Origin: Candidatus Omnitrophota bacterium
GTDB taxonomy: Bacteria; Omnitrophota; Gorgyraeia; Zapsychrales; Fredricksoniimonadaceae
NCBI GenBank assembly: GCA_023247575.1
Contig: JAHFGE010000065.1
Coordinates: forward strand, 1 to 8,035
Direction of reading: 5' to 3'
DNA: 8,035 nt
Below, one piece after another: positions 5,452 through 8,035 of the stretch (the first letter of the stretch is position 1; every line of letters starts with the position of its first letter). Both the position numbers and the translations under genes were made by a program. Under the pieces are notes generated by a model. It was given only the letters and a program-made list of their open reading frames with translations, did not search any database and was not told the DNA's origin.

Positions 5452-5464
5452 GTAGGGGAATGAT

Positions 5465-6061
5465 ATGTCACAAAAAATGATGGATCATGAGGCGATTCAC
5501 AAAGCCATTTTGCGTATGGCCCACGAAATACTTGAGAAACCCGCCACGCCACCCGAGGTGGCGGGGCGAGGTCTCGCCATCCCGCCAAGGCGAGATGGCG
5601 GATCGGGTATTAAGAATTTGGCCTTAATTGGCATTCGTACTCAGGGTGTAACATTGGCCGATCGTTTAAAAAAGGCTATTAAAGATATTGAAGGGGTCGA
5701 GGTGCCCATGGGCGTACTGGATATCACCCTTTACCGAGATGACTTGACCTTGGTTGGGCCTAAACCCCTGGTACGCCAAACTTACATTGATTTTGATATT
5801 ACTGATAAACGGATTGTTTTGGTCGACGATGTATTTTTTACCGGGCGGACCATCCGCGCAGCATTGGATGCATTAGTGGATTTTGGTCGTCCAGCAAAAA
5901 TCGAACTGGCGGTCTTAGTTGACCGCGGCCACCGCGAGCTTCCTATCCGGGCTGATTTTGTCGGAAAGAATATTCCTACAGCCAAGAGTCAAAATGTAAA
6001 AGTTGTTTTGCAAGAGGGCCATGATCAACAGGACGAAGTCCTTATTGAGGATAATCCATGA
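5465..6061 (+). CDS. pyrR: Bifunctional pyr operon regulator / uracil phosphoribosyltransferase, with in-frame repeat insertion
   Basis: PyrR binds pyr leader RNA in response to UMP or UTP versus PRPP to attenuate transcription, and often has uracil phosphoribosyltransferase activity. The PRPP-binding loop is V118-L-V-D-D-V-F-F-T-G-R-T129; DITLYRDDL (86-94) and VDRGHRELPIRADFVGKNIPT (152-172) are also typical. Length is 198 against about 180 for the family. The excess is at residues 26-47, a Pro/Arg/Gly-rich stretch (PATPPEVAGR onwards) between helix 1 (AHEILEK) and the first strand (GIKNLALIGI). It is encoded exactly by the palindromic element at 5539-5608, and the frame is preserved. GGGG (5455-5458) precedes the ATG at 5465. 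The gene overlaps pyrB by 4 nt. Confidence 0.95.
   Translation: MSQKMMDHEAIHKAILRMAHEILEKPATPPEVAGRGLAIPPRRDGGSGIKNLALIGIRTQGVTLADRLKKAIKDIEGVEVPMGVLDITLYRDDLTLVGPKPLVRQTYIDFDITDKRIVLVDDVFFTGRTIRAALDALVDFGRPAKIELAVLVDRGHRELPIRADFVGKNIPTAKSQNVKVVLQEGHDQQDEVLIEDNP
5539..5608. repeat. Palindromic element translated within pyrR
   Basis: Outer arms ACCCG (5539-5543) and CGGGT (5604-5608) enclose two hairpins. One is CCGCCAC/GTGGCGG (5541-5547 with 5558-5564). The other is CGCCATC/GATGGCG (5575-5581 with 5594-5600), extended inward by CGCC/GGCG (5583-5586 with 5589-5592). Like the element at 289-350 it has an outer stem and two internal arms. It is much richer in G+C than the flanking pyrR sequence. 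It has no stop codon in the pyrR frame. Confidence 0.85.
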
Positions 6062-7011
6062 GCACTTTTCAACGCAAGCATCTGTTAGGCTTACAAGAAC
6101 TCTCCAGAGAAGAAATAGAATTAATTTTGCAGACGGCGACCTCTTTCAAGGAAGTTTCTTCCCGCGATATCAAAAAAGTTCCGGCCCTGCGCGGCAAGAC
6201 AGTGGTAACCCTTTTTTTCGAACCATCGACGAGAACCCGCATTTCTTTTGAACTGGCGGCCAAACGTCTTTCGGCAGATACCCTCAACATTGCCATCAAT
6301 GTATCTTCCACAACGAAAGGCGAGACGCTCTTGGATACAGCTAAAAATATCGAAGCCATGAGTGTGGATGCGATGGTTGTGCGGCATAGTTTGTCCGGGG
6401 CTCCGTTTATTTTGGCGCAGGGGCTTCAATGCTCCGTCATCAACGCCGGCGATGGGTGCCGTGAACATCCGACTCAAGCGCTCCTGGATATGTTTACACT
6501 GAAAGAAAAATTTGGCCACATTGAAGGGTTGAAGGTAGCGATCGTCGGAGATATTTTACATTCAAGGGTGGCTCGTTCAAATATCTGGGGATTGACCAAG
6601 CTGGGAGCGCAAGTTACGGTTTGCGGCCCGGCCACGCTCATGCCGCGCGGTATTGAAGATATGGGAGTTCACGTGAGCTACGATCTCAAAGATGTTTTAA
6701 AGAATTCCGATGCCATTATTGCCTTGCGTATCCAGAAAGAACGCCAGCAGGATAAATTTTTACCCAGCCTGCGGGAATACTCAAGGCTGTTTGGTATCAA
6801 TCAAGCTAAATTGCAAGAGGCCAGGCCCAACGGTACCGTCGGGCCCAGCCCCAATTTAATCATCATGCATCCAGGGCCCACCAACCGCGGGGTGGAACTC
6901 TCGGCGGAGGTGGCAGACGGCAAACAGTCGGTTATTCTAGAGCAAGTCACGAATGGTGTGGCGGTACGCATGGCGGTGCTGTATTTGGTGTTGGGGGCAA
7001 AGGGGGAATAA
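6058..7011 (+). CDS. pyrB: Aspartate carbamoyltransferase catalytic subunit
   Basis: PyrB condenses carbamoyl phosphate with L-aspartate to give N-carbamoylaspartate, the second step of UMP synthesis. The 317-residue protein has the carbamoyl-phosphate loop FFEPSTRTR (53-61; S57-T-R-T-R61), K87 in KGET, R108, HPTQALLDM (137-145), the aspartate-binding R224 in ALRIQKER, and HPGPTNRGVE (271-280). The ATG overlaps the pyrR stop (ATGA); GAGG at 6047-6050 serves as ribosome binding site. Near residues 255-265 it carries about 7 more residues (ARPNGTVGPSP) than I expect before LIIMHPGP, coinciding with a palindrome at 6824-6845. No pyrI regulatory gene follows, consistent with the regulatory-subunit-free class often found next to pyrC. 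Confidence 0.97.
   Translation: MSTFQRKHLLGLQELSREEIELILQTATSFKEVSSRDIKKVPALRGKTVVTLFFEPSTRTRISFELAAKRLSADTLNIAINVSSTTKGETLLDTAKNIEAMSVDAMVVRHSLSGAPFILAQGLQCSVINAGDGCREHPTQALLDMFTLKEKFGHIEGLKVAIVGDILHSRVARSNIWGLTKLGAQVTVCGPATLMPRGIEDMGVHVSYDLKDVLKNSDAIIALRIQKERQQDKFLPSLREYSRLFGINQAKLQEARPNGTVGPSPNLIIMHPGPTNRGVELSAEVADGKQSVILEQVTNGVAVRMAVLYLVLGAKGE
6824..6845. repeat. 22-bp near-perfect palindrome inside pyrB
   Basis: GGCCC and GGGCC arms flank a perfect ACGGTACCGT core; only one symmetric pair (6829 with 6840) is mismatched. It coincides with residues that look extra relative to other PyrB proteins. It may be a remnant of a palindromic insertion or coincidence. Confidence 0.5.
7002..7006 (+). 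promoter_or_regulatory. Ribosome binding site of pyrC within the end of pyrB
   Basis: A run of five G lies 8 nt before the pyrC ATG and overlaps the last pyrB codons, consistent with tight translational linkage in one operon. Confidence 0.6.
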
Positions 7012-7014
7012 CAT

Positions 7015-8035
7015 ATGGGACTTCTGATCAAAAATGCAATCATTGTCAATGCCGATAAGATTTGGAATAAGCCGCACGACATTCTTTGTGAGGATGGCAG
7101 GATTGTTAAAATTGCGCCTTCCATAACGCCAGGTCATCACCAAGTCATCGATGCTAAAGGCAAAAAGGTTTTACCAGGTTTAATCGATATGCATGTGCAC
7201 TTGCGCCAGCCAGGCTGTGAGGATAAAGAAACTATCGAAACCGGATCAAAAGCTGCTGTTAAAGGCGGATTTACGACCATTATGTGCATGCCTAACACAA
7301 CACCGGTTATTGACAATCCCATGACGGTTGAATACATCATGCACGAAGCCAATCACGTGGGGCTTTGTCATGTGTATCCTGTCGGCGCCATCACCAGGGG
7401 TCAAAAGGATGAAGAGTTGACGGATATGGCGGAGCTAAAAGCAGCCGGCTGCATTGCCTTTTCCGACGATGGTAAAGCAGTGCTTAACAGCCGATTATTC
7501 CGGCTGGCCATGGAATACGCCAAGATGTTAGATGTCTTGATGATAGAGCACTGCCAGGATCCTTTGCTGACTGCCGGGGGTGTCATGAATGAAGGAGCGG
7601 TCTCAACCCGCATTGGTTTAAAAGGGGACCCAGGGATTGCCGAGACAGTGACCGTGGCACGGGATATTGAAATCGCCCATTACTTGGATGCTAAAGTACA
7701 TTTGGCTCATATGAGCCTGAAACGTTCTTGTGATTTGATTCGCTGGGCAAAAGCACAAGGCATTAAAGTCACGGCTGAGGCCTGCCCACATCATTTTGCA
7801 TTAACCGATGAAGCCTGCGCTAGTTTTGATACTTCTACTAAAGTTAATCCGCCGCTTCGCACCAAAGAAGATGTGCAGGCCATCAAAGAGGCCATTGCCG
7901 ACGGGACGATCGACTGTATTGTGACTGACCATGCGCCGCATACCAAAGAAGATAAGGAAATAGGCTTTGATGGTGCACCCTTTGGCCTGATTGGCCTGGA
8001 AACATCTTTAGGTTTAACCATTAAAGAATTGGTTA
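7015..8035 (+). CDS. pyrC: Dihydroorotase, class I (3' truncated by window edge)
   Basis: PyrC cyclises N-carbamoylaspartate to dihydroorotate, the third step of UMP synthesis. The frame starts at ATG 7015, 3 nt after the pyrB stop, and stays open to the window end. It shows 340 residues of an expected 420-430. Zinc-site and catalytic residues of the Bacillus-type amidohydrolase are in register: H60-V-H62-L-R-Q-P-G (metal ligands plus substrate Arg), D151 in FSDDGKA, H179 in IEHCQD, H232 in HLAHMS, and D305 in VTDHAPH. ACPHHF and KVNPPLR motifs are also present. The metal-bridging position is Asp rather than carboxylated Lys, as in other class I enzymes. Order pyrR-pyrB-pyrC matches Gram-positive-type pyr operons; carA, carB or pyrD might follow outside the window. 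Confidence 0.97.
   Translation, partial: MGLLIKNAIIVNADKIWNKPHDILCEDGRIVKIAPSITPGHHQVIDAKGKKVLPGLIDMHVHLRQPGCEDKETIETGSKAAVKGGFTTIMCMPNTTPVIDNPMTVEYIMHEANHVGLCHVYPVGAITRGQKDEELTDMAELKAAGCIAFSDDGKAVLNSRLFRLAMEYAKMLDVLMIEHCQDPLLTAGGVMNEGAVSTRIGLKGDPGIAETVTVARDIEIAHYLDAKVHLAHMSLKRSCDLIRWAKAQGIKVTAEACPHHFALTDEACASFDTSTKVNPPLRTKEDVQAIKEAIADGTIDCIVTDHAPHTKEDKEIGFDGAPFGLIGLETSLGLTIKELV

Noticed and set aside
6121..6519. Long antisense open frame opposite pyrB
   Set aside because: It is the shadow of a strongly conserved pyrB frame, with no ribosome binding site or recognisable domain.

Overview
The window is a densely packed stretch of bacterial housekeeping chromosome, about 45-50% G+C by eye, with every gene on the + strand. 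Intergenic gaps are short, and almost every one outside the pyr operon is occupied by a different palindromic repeat. The combination of non-Firmicute-looking proteins, a stand-alone aberrant bL27, a PyrR-controlled pyr operon and multi-branched TGTCATT-type repeats suggests an uncultured bacterium. I lean towards an Omnitrophota-like lineage, but this is a low-confidence inference and no rRNA is present to settle it.

Layout. Positions 2-331 hold the 3' end of an unrecognised gene whose last codons lie in a palindromic repeat. At 376-1218 is a D-alanyl-D-alanine carboxypeptidase (dacA-like), ending in a hairpin repeat that contains its stop codon. At 1394-2212 is a membrane-anchored DsbA-like thiol oxidoreductase preceded by a TGTCAT...ATGACA repeat. 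At 2305-2553 is a divergent bL27-like ribosomal protein with its own good promoter and two palindromes between promoter and ribosome binding site. At 2635-4470 is glmS, immediately preceded by a second TGTCATT repeat. A composite inverted repeat fills 4471-4640, and rsmI follows at 4646-5320.

The pyrimidine operon starts inside the 3' end of rsmI. A near-consensus sigma70 promoter (5303-5331) leads into a leader with a textbook PyrR-binding hairpin (5360-5395) and an intrinsic terminator (5413-5451). Then come pyrR (5465-6061), pyrB (6058-7011, ATGA overlap) and pyrC (7015 to beyond the window). PyrR would bind the leader RNA when UMP is high and favour termination. PyrB and PyrC catalyse the second and third steps of de novo UMP synthesis.

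The first half groups cell-envelope functions (DacA peptidoglycan trimming, periplasmic disulfide chemistry, GlmS supply of glucosamine-6-phosphate) with two ribosome-related genes (bL27-like and the 16S rRNA methyltransferase RsmI).

The most unusual features are: a roughly 70-bp palindromic element translated in frame inside pyrR, adding about 20 residues to a normally compact protein; a similar element forming the C-terminus of the first gene; a small palindrome coinciding with extra residues in pyrB; and the bL27-like gene with an operator-like promoter region.
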